A DNA stretch of 32,278 nt from a virus. The position numbers and the translations under genes were made by a program. Shown here piece after piece: positions 16,237 to 22,662 of the stretch. Within the stretch, counting starts at the first letter, position 1. Each line of letters opens with the position of its first letter. The stretch is from positions 1 to 32,278 of IMG/VR virus record IMGVR_UViG_3300047510_000541; one strand, 5' to 3'. The notes under the pieces were generated by a model. It made no database searches and was not told the origin of the DNA. It saw nothing but the letters and a program-made list of their open reading frames with translations.

Positions 16237-16330
16237 TGAGCGCCATCCAGACCATCAGACAGATCACGCCAATGCCCACCGCGATGCCAAGGAATCCAAC
16301 CGCAAATACGGCAAGTATGGTTTCGATCAC
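16226..16330 (-). CDS. 34-residue single-pass membrane peptide
   Basis: GTG start with GAGAGGTG a few bases upstream. The translation is MIETILAVFAVGFLGIAVGI then GVICLMVWMALNED: almost one transmembrane helix with short polar ends. The start overlaps the upstream 50-residue gene by four bases (ATGTGA), and the stop overlaps the downstream gene by 11. This tight overlap, the ribosome site and the hydrophobic pattern argue that it is real despite its size. Its function is unknown; membrane micropeptides of phage early operons often modify host membrane proteins or exclude other phages (established for some, not for this one). Confidence 0.55.
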   Translation of the reverse strand: MIETILAVFAVGFLGIAVGIGVICLMVWMALNED

Positions 16331-16479
16331 ATTACACCTCTCATTTCCCAGCCTGCAAGGAAATAGTTCCATCTGCCCTGCATAGCCGGATTGGTGTACT
16401 TGTCTCCATCCATTGCAAGATCAGATTCTGTATAGCCTTTAGAGGCCATCAGTGCGTGGAATACTTTTCGTGCTTTCAT
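16327..16479 (-). CDS. Small hypothetical protein (50 residues)
   Basis: Strong ribosome site AAAGGAGAACAC before the ATG. The translation begins MKARKVFHALMASKGYTESD, continues with LAMDGDKYTNPAMQGRWNYF and ends LAGWEMRGVM. The RWNYFLAGWEMR ending is a motif I know from small phage/plasmid hypothetical proteins, where an aromatic helix of the type WxxFLxGWE recurs. The stop overlaps the next GTG start, and its own start overlaps the preceding stop (ATGA). The function is unknown. Confidence 0.7.
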   Translation of the reverse strand: MKARKVFHALMASKGYTESDLAMDGDKYTNPAMQGRWNYFLAGWEMRGVM

Positions 16480-17138
16480 GTGTTCTCCTTTAATTGATAA
16501 TCTTTAAAAACAGACCCTTTGCTTGCATCGCCTTTCCAGCACTCTTTGACCCATCCTTTTGCGCCCGATTTATAGGTGCGCCAATGCCCTCTGACTTGAT
16601 GCCTTCTTGGACTTGCGTGTGTGCCACCTTGGGGGTCGTTCTTAACTTTTGGCGGCTCAATCTCAATCGTGTGCCAATCAAATGTCAATGCTGATTTGCC
16701 TTTTGCCTGCCGCTTTTGATTTAGAAATGTGCGCTTTGGTGTTGCCCTATAACCTTGCGCTTGTGCATTGATTTTGACCAACACAGCAAGCACCATACGA
16801 TGTACAGGCTTTACATCATCAATCGTTATTTCTTTGTCTTTTTGGTAAATCTTAAACCCGTCATCAGTTGCCATGTAAGCATAAGGCGGGAAGTATTTTC
16901 CATGCCACATTGAACAGCCTCCAACGGTCACAGAACCTTCGCCCTTAAGCAACCATAGGGCAAAATCTTTCCCCGCTGTATCAAGGCCAACAATCCCCGT
17001 TCTTTTGGATGGAAGGTGCATTAAGAAATCTGCTGGCACTTTCATTTCAAGAGTGCTTTGCATTTGACCAACATCAAACCAAAGTGCGGTTTCTGGTTCT
17101 GGCGCAAATCTGACAGCTTTTTGCACAAGCGGTGTCAT
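16476..17138 (-). CDS. Conserved phage hypothetical protein (220 residues)
   Basis: Start preceded by GGAGAAGAACGC. Residues 1-120 look like a mixed alpha/beta domain (ALWFDVGQMQSTLEMKVPAD, then LPSKRTGIVGLDTAGKDFAL). The C-terminal part has ASPRRHQVRGHWRTYKSG followed by KGWVKECWKG and a VFKDY end. The RGHWR...SGxxxWV motif is a small basic module found at the C-terminus of various phage and plasmid proteins. The function is not known to me; the basic module suggests nucleic-acid contact. It overlaps both neighbours by four bases. Confidence 0.75.
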   Translation of the reverse strand: MTPLVQKAVRFAPEPETALWFDVGQMQSTLEMKVPADFLMHLPSKRTGIVGLDTAGKDFALWLLKGEGSVTVGGCSMWHGKYFPPYAYMATDDGFKIYQKDKEITIDDVKPVHRMVLAVLVKINAQAQGYRATPKRTFLNQKRQAKGKSALTFDWHTIEIEPPKVKNDPQGGTHASPRRHQVRGHWRTYKSGAKGWVKECWKGDASKGSVFKDYQLKENT

Positions 17139-17617
17139 GCGTTCTTCTCCATAAGTTTTGCTTGCACTGCTAACGCAAATTCTTCATCTCCGGTATAGGC
17201 TAAGTTACAAAGGTAATCAAGGTCTTGCTCAGTCAGCCCCACCCATGTGCGCTGTGCTGGCTGCTCTGTGCGCTGTGGTGGGCTTCTGTGGCTTATTGGC
17301 TCTCCATCTTCATCAAAATACACTTCACGCAAACTCCATTTGCCAATCACCGGCTCCTGATCTGGCTGTGCTTTGCATTGGTCACAATCGTGATTCACAC
17401 AACCAATCTTTGGCTCTTGCTCAATCTCTTGCCCAAGCCTCTGCACTTCGCTCATGGCATGGTCTGCCAATGCTTGTTTGATTTCAATTATGGTGTTCCA
17501 CACCTTTTCTTCCGCGTAAAGCCTTTGCCCATTTCTTAACAATCGGAATGTTTCGCTTTGCACTTCCCTTAATGTTGACAGCGCCAGCTTCATGGCCTTT
17601 AGTTGTTGTAGTGTCAT
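17135..17617 (-). CDS. Hypothetical protein with small CxxC-type motif
   Basis: 160 residues, ribosome site AAGGAGACAAGC. The N-terminal half is helical (LKAMKLALSTLREVQSETF, VWNTIIEIKQALADHAM). Around residue 73 is GCVNHDCDQCKAQP, a possible metal-binding cluster (C-x4-C-x2-C). The C-terminus reads TWVGLTEQDLDYLCNLA then EEFALAVQAKLMEKN, a segment I recall from many phage and prophage proteins of Burkholderiales. That segment is one basis for the host guess. The function is unknown. It overlaps the next gene by four bases. Confidence 0.75.
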   Translation of the reverse strand: MTLQQLKAMKLALSTLREVQSETFRLLRNGQRLYAEEKVWNTIIEIKQALADHAMSEVQRLGQEIEQEPKIGCVNHDCDQCKAQPDQEPVIGKWSLREVYFDEDGEPISHRSPPQRTEQPAQRTWVGLTEQDLDYLCNLAYTGDEEFALAVQAKLMEKNA

Positions 17618-17793
17618 GCTTGTCTCCTTGCTCGGATGGCGGCGGCGCAGTCACTGCGATCAGCATTGGGCAACAGTTCTTCAACTGCTCTTTCACACGC
17701 CTCACGCTCTGCGGCAACTGCTTCGTCAATCGCCATTTGCATCATGCCCCACAGGTCTGTGGCAAATTTATTGGGTGTAATTGGTTTGTTCAT
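17614..17793 (-). CDS. Small hypothetical protein (59 residues)
   Basis: The ATG at 17793 has GGGAG eight bases upstream and overlaps the preceding stop by four bases. The frame is open further upstream to 17922, but that lies inside the neighbour. The sequence begins MNKPITPNKFATDLWGMMQ and continues with an acidic/Ala-rich helix (AIDEAVAAEREACERAVEEL) and AAAIRARRQA. The AAEREACA-type helix is common in small phage proteins of this type. No function is known. Confidence 0.7.
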   Translation of the reverse strand: MNKPITPNKFATDLWGMMQMAIDEAVAAEREACERAVEELLPNADRSDCAAAIRARRQA

Positions 17794-17939
17794 TTGATCA
17801 ACTCCCGGTATGCGTTGATGGCGGTTTTCAAATCGTTTTGCAACTGCTGAATGCGGTCGTCTTGCTCTTGCATCTTGGCGTAAGCCTCTGCGGCAAATTT
17901 GGCCAAGTTCTCTTGGCTCCATGTGTCAAATGCTGGCAT
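17790..17939 (-). CDS. Small coiled-coil protein (49 residues)
   Basis: The ATG at 17939 has GAGGTAAGCC directly upstream. The sequence begins MPAFDTWSQENLAKFAAEAY, continues with AKMQEQDDRIQQLQNDLKTA and ends INAYRELIK. Residues 20-45 have heptad-like spacing of Leu/Ile, so a short coiled coil is likely. Its TGA overlaps the next ATG by four bases. The function is unknown. I include it because it fills the gap exactly between two coupled genes. Confidence 0.65.
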   Translation of the reverse strand: MPAFDTWSQENLAKFAAEAYAKMQEQDDRIQQLQNDLKTAINAYRELIK

Positions 17940-17942
17940 GGC

Positions 17943-18143
17943 TTACCTCACTCGGCGCAGTGGCTTGGGTTCGATAAACTTCTCCGGCGGGGGCGTGGGC
18001 AGGCTCGCGCTGGGCGGTACCCAGCCTTGCTTGCGCCAAGTTTCTTGCACGTCAGCGCCGGTTGTCCACTTGTAGCGCGGGTGATCGACGTTAATCCAAG
18101 GTTTGGTGATCTTGGTGCCGGGTGGGGGTGTCCAATTGCTCAT
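17943..18143 (-). CDS. Small proline-rich hypothetical protein
   Basis: 66 residues, ribosome site AGGAGG ten bases before the ATG. The translation reads MSNWTPPPGTKITKPWINVD, HPRYKWTTGADVQETWRKQG, WVPPSASLPTPP and a basic end (PKPLRRVR). The Trp/Pro content and the GADVQETWRKQGWVPPS segment are familiar from phage early operons, but no role is assigned. The start overlaps the preceding gene by four bases. Confidence 0.72.
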   Translation of the reverse strand: MSNWTPPPGTKITKPWINVDHPRYKWTTGADVQETWRKQGWVPPSASLPTPPPEKFIEPKPLRRVR

Positions 18144-18331
18144 GGTCGTCTTGCCTCCTGTAGGATTTCAATACGCTCGCGGGATGCCCGCAAGGCCGTG
18201 TAGCGCTGGTGCAGCCGCTCCAGCACAGACACTCGTTTGCCTGACTCGCGTTCATGGGTCAGCATCTCAAGCACCTTGGCTTCGTCCAGGGTCTTGAGTT
18301 CAGCGTTCAGTTTTCGCCAGGTGATTTCCAA
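18140..18331 (-). CDS. Small helical protein, TTG start
   Basis: 63 residues beginning at TTG (18331), with GGAG seven bases upstream. The next ATG in frame lies deep in the protein. The sequence is almost wholly helical and charged: EITWRKLNAELKTLDEAKVL, EMLTHERESGKRVSVLERLH and QRYTALRASRERIEILQEA. The EAKVLEMLTHERxxGKRVSVLERLHQRY pattern resembles a phage family of unknown function. The start lies 32 bases inside the preceding gene, an unusually deep overlap for this operon. Confidence 0.65.
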   Translation of the reverse strand: MEITWRKLNAELKTLDEAKVLEMLTHERESGKRVSVLERLHQRYTALRASRERIEILQEARRP

Positions 18332-18467
18332 TTTTTGTCTCCAGTTTATATATCAAGTCAAGTGTGCGTCGTAACGTCCGCGCGGCAGCGTTGAAGTCCT
18401 TGCGGTGAATTTTCAGTATGGATCGCGCCGCTTTGAGTTGCGCCTTCCACAGGTCTAGTCTGGTCAT
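18300..18467 (-). CDS. Small basic helical protein (55 residues)
   Basis: The ATG at 18467 overlaps the helicase stop by four bases; ribosome site AGGAACTTAA. The sequence begins MTRLDLWKAQLKAARSILKI, continues HRKDFNAAARTLRRTLDLIY and ends KLETKIGNHLAKTER. It is basic (many Lys/Arg) and helical, consistent with a nucleic-acid or coiled-coil partner protein. Position directly after the helicase suggests a small cofactor, but no family is recognised. Confidence 0.65.
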   Translation of the reverse strand: MTRLDLWKAQLKAARSILKIHRKDFNAAARTLRRTLDLIYKLETKIGNHLAKTER

Positions 18468-19804
18468 TTAAGTTCCTCCATTGCAATATCCGACACCGCC
18501 CGCTTGTCATGCAAGGCGGCAAAAATTTTCTCGTCAACCGTTTTGTTGGTGATCATCACGTAGCACCACACAGCGTGTGCTTGGCCTGAGCGGTGCAAAC
18601 GACCAATGGTCTGTTCGTACAACTCCAGACTCCACGGCAGGGACAGAAACACCATGTGACACCCGCCGTGCTGGAGGTTGAGCCCGTGCCCGGCTGACTT
18701 TGGATGGACGGCCAGTAGCCTGACTTGTCCAGCATTCCATCGCTCAATGGCTCGGTCGTCGTCAAGAGTCGTGGGGTTGAACCGGCGCTTGAGTTCGGCA
18801 AGCTCTTCTTGGTACTGGTAAACAATGATGGTATTTGCGTGCTGGTTCTCATCGAGCAACTCCTCCAAGCGATCAAATTTGTGTGGGCTAAACCACACCG
18901 GCGTCTGTGTGACAATGAATTTGCCGGGTACGTCAGACGCCGTCTTTCGCGTGTCGTACACGAACCCACTGGCCATTTGTTGCAGCTTGCCGGTCACCAC
19001 GCCGCCGTTGGCCGCAATCGCCTTAGCGTCAGGGAACTTCACCACGAAGTCGGCCTTCATCTTTTCATACGGCTTGCGGTCAATCAAGTCGCAGCGCACC
19101 TCGACAACGTGCAGCGGGGGCAGCTTGTCCTTGTACTCGCCTGGCTCCAATACAAACGTCGCCGGCTTGATCTTGTCCATGACTTTGGCCAGCGAACCAA
19201 CCCGTGGCGCCCACTCGCCAAACTCCTTGTTGATCAGCACGAAGTACTGCTGCATGAACGCGCCCTTGGAGCGGCCCAGCAGGCTTAGGTCAATGATCTT
19301 GCACTGGCCGAAGACGTCTTCCAGGCCGTTGCTGGTGAAGCTGCCGGTCAAGCCCCAGCGAATGGGCACGCTCTTGATGATTTTGTCGAACGCTTTGAAG
19401 CGCGCGCCTGATGGGTTCTTGAGTTTGGTCAGCTCATCAAACACCAGCCCGTCTACGGGCAGGCTGTCGCACACATCGGCCAACCATTGCAGGTTGTCGT
19501 AGTTGATGACGATGACGTTGGCGTCGCTGTTAAACGCATCGTTGCGCTGCTTGGGCGTGCCGACTGCAATGGCCAACTTCAAGTGCTTGCTCCACTTGAG
19601 CGCTTCGACGGGCCACACGTCGGTGCAGACGCGCTTGGGCGCCACCACCAACCAGCGCTTGACGTGGCCGTCTTTGATCATGGCGTCCATGGCCGTGAGC
19701 GTGATCGCTGTCTTGCCAGCACCCACAGGCGCCAGCACCATGGCGCGGTCGCTCTCGTACAAGAAGTCAGCGGCCTGCTCTTGATACGGTCGTAACGAAA
19801 CCAT
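18464..19804 (-). CDS. SNF2-type DEAD-like helicase/translocase
   Basis: 446 residues from the ATG at 19804, which has AAGGAG seven bases upstream; the frame is open to 19834 but without a better site. Helicase motifs are clear: Q-motif region LRPYQEQAADFL (4-15), Walker A PVGAGKT (26-32), motif Ia VVAPKRV, motif II FDELTK with Asp123-Glu124, motif III LTGSF, and motif VI QTIGRLHRSGQ (398-408). The GRLHRSGQ form is typical of the SNF2/Swi2 branch. It would be an ATP-driven dsDNA translocase, likely in replication or recombination. It overlaps the VRR-NUC nuclease gene by 38 bases; SNF2 plus VRR-NUC is a recurring phage pair. Confidence 0.88.
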   Translation of the reverse strand: MVSLRPYQEQAADFLYESDRAMVLAPVGAGKTAITLTAMDAMIKDGHVKRWLVVAPKRVCTDVWPVEALKWSKHLKLAIAVGTPKQRNDAFNSDANVIVINYDNLQWLADVCDSLPVDGLVFDELTKLKNPSGARFKAFDKIIKSVPIRWGLTGSFTSNGLEDVFGQCKIIDLSLLGRSKGAFMQQYFVLINKEFGEWAPRVGSLAKVMDKIKPATFVLEPGEYKDKLPPLHVVEVRCDLIDRKPYEKMKADFVVKFPDAKAIAANGGVVTGKLQQMASGFVYDTRKTASDVPGKFIVTQTPVWFSPHKFDRLEELLDENQHANTIIVYQYQEELAELKRRFNPTTLDDDRAIERWNAGQVRLLAVHPKSAGHGLNLQHGGCHMVFLSLPWSLELYEQTIGRLHRSGQAHAVWCYVMITNKTVDEKIFAALHDKRAVSDIAMEELK

Positions 19805-20054
19805 CAATCTGCTCCTTAGTCCACAAACACGCATAGCGCTGGTTCAGTAGCGCCATGTCCGACATGAAAATCTTCTGCAACTCACTCAGCCTGCCGCCTT
19901 TTGTTTTCAACTCCACAAACCATGTCGTGCCATCAGGCAAACAAGCGATCCGGTCAGCCACACCGCGCCGCCCTGGCGAGGTGAACTTCCACGTCTTGCC
20001 ACCCATGCGCTCCACAGTCCAGACAAAATATTTTTCGACTTCAGATTCTTTCAT
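19767..20054 (-). CDS. VRR-NUC domain nuclease
   Basis: 95 residues, the first gene of the leftward operon. The VRR-NUC core of the PD-(D/E)XK fold is visible: G28-R-R-G31-V-A-D34 (catalytic Asp), then W45-F-V-E48-L-K50 (ExK) and Q60 in LSELQ. The length fits stand-alone phage VRR-NUC proteins. Some members cleave branched DNA such as Holliday junctions, so resolution of replication or packaging intermediates is likely (inference). The 3' end lies 38 bases inside the helicase gene. Confidence 0.85.
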   Translation of the reverse strand: MKESEVEKYFVWTVERMGGKTWKFTSPGRRGVADRIACLPDGTTWFVELKTKGGRLSELQKIFMSDMALLNQRYACLWTKEQIDGFVTTVSRAGR

Positions 20055-20123
20055 GTCAAAAAGTTTAGCACACTTTTATTTTTTGTGCTACAGTCAAGGC
20101 TCATTAACTAAAGGAGAGTCCAC
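20055..20123. promoter_or_regulatory. Divergent early control region with inverted repeat
   Basis: 69 bases between the leftward nuclease/helicase operon and the rightward replication operon. An inverted repeat TAGCACA (20066-20072) and TGTGCTA (20084-20090) is separated by 11 AT-rich bases, a good size for a dimeric repressor operator. On the plus strand TTGTGC (20083-20088) and TAACTA (20105-20110), 16 bases apart, could be a weak -35/-10 pair. On the minus strand TTGACT (20097-20092) is a good -35 but lacks a clear -10. Strong ribosome sites follow on the plus side (AAAGGAGAG). Confidence 0.6.
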
Positions 20124-20282
20124 ATGGAACTAAAAATCACCACCACCGAAGCAGAGAAAATTCTCTTGGAATGGGCGCAAGCCAGATTCCCAGATGCCTT
20201 CAACACCGTAGAAATCAAAACCTACAGCTACAGCGGCGAAATCAAATTCACTAAAGAGGAAACACCAGATGCAGCACAGTAA
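20124..20282 (+). CDS. Small hypothetical protein, first gene of replication operon
   Basis: 52 residues, strong ribosome site AAAGGAGAGTCCAC. The sequence begins MELKITTTEAEKILLEWAQA, continues RFPDAFNTVEIKTYSYSGE and ends with IKFTKEETPDAAQ. The N-terminal helix followed by an INTVxxxSY/G strand pair resembles small proteins placed before DUF2800 genes in other phages. It overlaps the next gene by 14 bases, consistent with coupled translation. The function is unknown. Confidence 0.7.
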   Translation: MELKITTTEAEKILLEWAQARFPDAFNTVEIKTYSYSGEIKFTKEETPDAAQ

Positions 20283-21396
20283 CATCGTCGGCGGCTCGAC
20301 CGCCAAGCGCGTCATCAACTGCCCAGGCTCTGTGGCCTTGGTGCAAAAAATGCCGCCCCAACCCAGCAACAAATACGCCGATGAGGGCACGCTCCTTCAC
20401 AACGTCATCGCCGACATCGTGATGACCGACAACCCACCCGAGCACTACCTGGGCACCAAGTACGAAGACCAAGTGCTCACGCAAGAGTTGATCGACAACA
20501 AACTCAAGGTGGCGCTGGCCGCGCTTGATGAGATCGACCCAAATAAGGAGATGGAAATTGAAGCTGAAACTCGCGTTGGTTTTGGTGATTTGCTTCCTGG
20601 TGTGTTTGGGTCTACTGACCTTATCGGTCGGGTTGGCAATCGGGCTGTCGTACTTGATTGGAAGTTTGGCGACGGTGTTATGGTTGACGTAGAAGAGAAC
20701 CCACAACTGATGTTCTACGCCGCTGCGTCCATGCGCACTGAAGCCGCCAAGTGGGCCTTTGATGGCGTTGATGAGATCGAATGCGTGATCGTGCAGCCGC
20801 CCCAAGTCAAGCGTTGGGTGACCACACCAAAGCGCATTGCTGAGTTTGAGTTGCAGTTGGTGCAGGCCGTCAAGCTGGCGCAAAAGCCAGACGCTGAGCT
20901 CAAGACCGGCGACCACTGCCGCTGGTGCGCAGCCAAGCCCATCTGCCCACAGATGACCGGCGCTGTTGACCGGGCCTTGAAGACGTCCATCGAGAGCCTG
21001 GACGCGCCCCAGATCAGCGCGTATCTGAAGAACGCCGATATGCTGGAGCAGTGGATCGCTGACCTGCGCGCGCTGGCCCTTCAGATGCTGGACAGCGGTG
21101 CTAAACTGCCCGATTACAAGTTGGTGGCCAAGCGTGCCATCCGCCAATGGACTGACGAAGACAAGGCCAAAGTCGCCCTGTTTGCGTTCGGTCTCACAGA
21201 ATCTGAAGTGATGGAGACATCAATCATTTCACCGGCCAAGGCTGAGAAGGCGCTCAAAAAGCGCAAGCAAGCCCTGCCCGATGATCTGGTCGTCGCCGTC
21301 TCTTCGGGTACCACCATCGCGTCTGAGAGTGATCCCAGGCCGGCGGTGATTCAAATCGGGAAGCAACTCACTGCTGCCCTTTCTAAACTTCAATAA
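20269..21396 (+). CDS. Cas4/RecB-like nuclease, DUF2800 family
   Basis: 375 residues, start preceded by GAGGAAACACCAG. The PD-(D/E)XK core is visible: G114-S-T-D117-L-I, then V128-L-D130-W-K132-F-G-D-G and the Q146 region NPQLMFYAA. Four cysteines in Cas4/AddB order (C18 in INCPGS, and C217-x2-C220-x5-C226) are set to bind an iron-sulphur cluster. This is the DUF2800 phage family. The family fold predicts a 5'-3' single-strand exonuclease used in replication-linked recombination. It leads the replication genes and lies opposite the VRR-NUC/SNF2 operon. Confidence 0.85.
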   Translation: MQHSNIVGGSTAKRVINCPGSVALVQKMPPQPSNKYADEGTLLHNVIADIVMTDNPPEHYLGTKYEDQVLTQELIDNKLKVALAALDEIDPNKEMEIEAETRVGFGDLLPGVFGSTDLIGRVGNRAVVLDWKFGDGVMVDVEENPQLMFYAAASMRTEAAKWAFDGVDEIECVIVQPPQVKRWVTTPKRIAEFELQLVQAVKLAQKPDAELKTGDHCRWCAAKPICPQMTGAVDRALKTSIESLDAPQISAYLKNADMLEQWIADLRALALQMLDSGAKLPDYKLVAKRAIRQWTDEDKAKVALFAFGLTESEVMETSIISPAKAEKALKKRKQALPDDLVVAVSSGTTIASESDPRPAVIQIGKQLTAALSKLQ

Positions 21397-21405
21397 GGAA
21401 CAGAA

Positions 21406-22041
21406 ATGTCCAATTTAGTAGCGTTCTCTCAAGCGGGCTTGCCCGCAGTCTCCACCCTCTCAACCGCTTTGCGCGCGATCCAAGCAGACGTGGGCCCAGC
21501 CGGTACAGTCATCCTCAAAATGGACAAGACTGGTCATTGGGTTTTCGGTGCCGATCAGACCGAAGTGGAAGACGACTCCTCCTGGGCCATCAATCCTTTC
21601 AGCTTTGTCCACGGCTTCATCGCCTGGGGCGATGGTGAAGTGCTGGCCGAGAAGATGGCGTCGGTGTCCCAACCGCTGCCCGAGCTTGACGAAGCGCCCC
21701 CCGGCGCCAAAAAAGGCTGGGAGACACAAGTGGGCATGTCTTTGAAATGTATATCAGGAGAAGACAAGGGCATGGAAGCGCGGTACACCACCACGTCAGT
21801 GGGCGGTAAGCGCTCTGTGCAGACCTTGGCTGTGGCGTTGGCAGAGCAGGTTGAAAAAGACCAAGCAAAGCCGGTGGCAATTGTGAAACTCAAAAAGGAT
21901 CACTACGCCCACAAGAGCTACGGCAAAATCTACACCCCGGTTTTCGAGGTGCAAGAGTGGGTCAGCATGGACGGCGAGCCTGAGGTTGCTGTTGAAGCGC
22001 CCGCGCCTGCCCCCGCTGGCCGTCGTCGTCGGTCTGCCTAA
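21406..22041 (+). CDS. Conserved phage protein, candidate single-strand DNA-binding/recombination factor
   Basis: 211 residues, ribosome site AAGGAACAGAA. Motifs seen: GTVILKMDKTGHWVFGADQ, SWAINPFSFVHGFIAWGDG and ETQVGMSLKCISGEDKG, with a GKIYTPVFEVQEWVSM beta pair near residue 175. The C-terminus is a Pro/Ala linker followed by a basic RRRRSA tail, unlike the acidic tails of classical SSB proteins. I recognise it as a family that travels with DUF2800 nucleases and phage polymerases. A DNA-binding replication role is inferred from that context only. Confidence 0.65.
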   Translation: MSNLVAFSQAGLPAVSTLSTALRAIQADVGPAGTVILKMDKTGHWVFGADQTEVEDDSSWAINPFSFVHGFIAWGDGEVLAEKMASVSQPLPELDEAPPGAKKGWETQVGMSLKCISGEDKGMEARYTTTSVGGKRSVQTLAVALAEQVEKDQAKPVAIVKLKKDHYAHKSYGKIYTPVFEVQEWVSMDGEPEVAVEAPAPAPAGRRRRSA

Positions 22042-22051
22042 GTGAGATGGT

Positions 22052-22070
22052 GGGGCTTCGGCCCTGCCTT
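22052..22070 (+). terminator. Hairpin between replication genes (UUCG loop)
   Basis: GGGGC (22052-22056), loop TTCG, GCCCT (22061-22065, with one G-T pair), followed by GCCTTTTCC. The stem is strong but the T run is short, and the methyltransferase ATG follows at 22075. It probably acts as a partial terminator or masks weak start signals, since no Shine-Dalgarno sequence precedes that ATG. Confidence 0.5.
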
Positions 22071-22074
22071 TTCC

Positions 22075-22662
22075 ATGAAGATTTTAAATTTGTACGCCGG
22101 TATCGGCGGTAACCGTAGCCTATGGGGGGGGTGTGAAGTGACGGCAGTCGAATACTCACCCGAGATCGCCAAGGTCTACGCGCAGTTATACCCACAGGAT
22201 ACTGTTGTGGTCGGCGACGCAGTTGCGTATTTGGAAGCGCACTATGCGGAGTTTGACTTTATATGGGCCAGCCCGCCTTGCCCAAGCCATGGCCAGTACC
22301 GGCACAACGTCGGCGTGATCGGCAAAGGCTTTGCACCCATCATGCCTGACATGACGCTGTACGCGCAGATCGTGTTTTTGCAACACTACGCCAAGGGCAA
22401 ATGGGTTGTCGAAAACGTCAAGCCATACTATGAGCCTCTGGTCAGGCCCACGTTTGAAATGCAACGCCATCTTTTCTGGTCAAACTTTGAAGTAGCGCCG
22501 CGCAGGTTTGATAAGGCTGACATCCGACACAAGAACAAGATTTCAGACTTTGACGGCCATGAGATAGTCGCCGCCAGCAAGATACCAAACAAAAGGCAAG
22601 CGCTGCGCAACTGCGTTGATGCTGAGTTGGGCTTGCATATTTTGACGGCGGCAACGGCATGA
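22075..22662 (+). CDS. Miniature cytosine-C5-type DNA methyltransferase
   Basis: 195 residues from the ATG at 22075; the frame is open to 22042 but that part is hairpin. C5-methyltransferase motifs: motif I NLYAGIGGN (5-13), motif IV SPPCPSH with the catalytic Cys69, motif VI VVENV (111-115), and a motif X-like end LRNCVDAELGLHIL. The target-recognition region between motifs VI and X is very short, so this is a compact phage form. It could protect phage DNA from host restriction. Codons 17-19 contain a run of eight G, a possible slippage site. The start lacks a ribosome site. The stop overlaps the polymerase start by four bases. Confidence 0.82.
   Translation: MKILNLYAGIGGNRSLWGGCEVTAVEYSPEIAKVYAQLYPQDTVVVGDAVAYLEAHYAEFDFIWASPPCPSHGQYRHNVGVIGKGFAPIMPDMTLYAQIVFLQHYAKGKWVVENVKPYYEPLVRPTFEMQRHLFWSNFEVAPRRFDKADIRHKNKISDFDGHEIVAASKIPNKRQALRNCVDAELGLHILTAATA

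Noticed and set aside
20251-21147. 298-residue minus-strand frame inside the Cas4-like nuclease gene
   Set aside because: It is opposite a gene with all catalytic motifs, with no ribosome site and a shadow-like Leu/His/Gly-rich translation.
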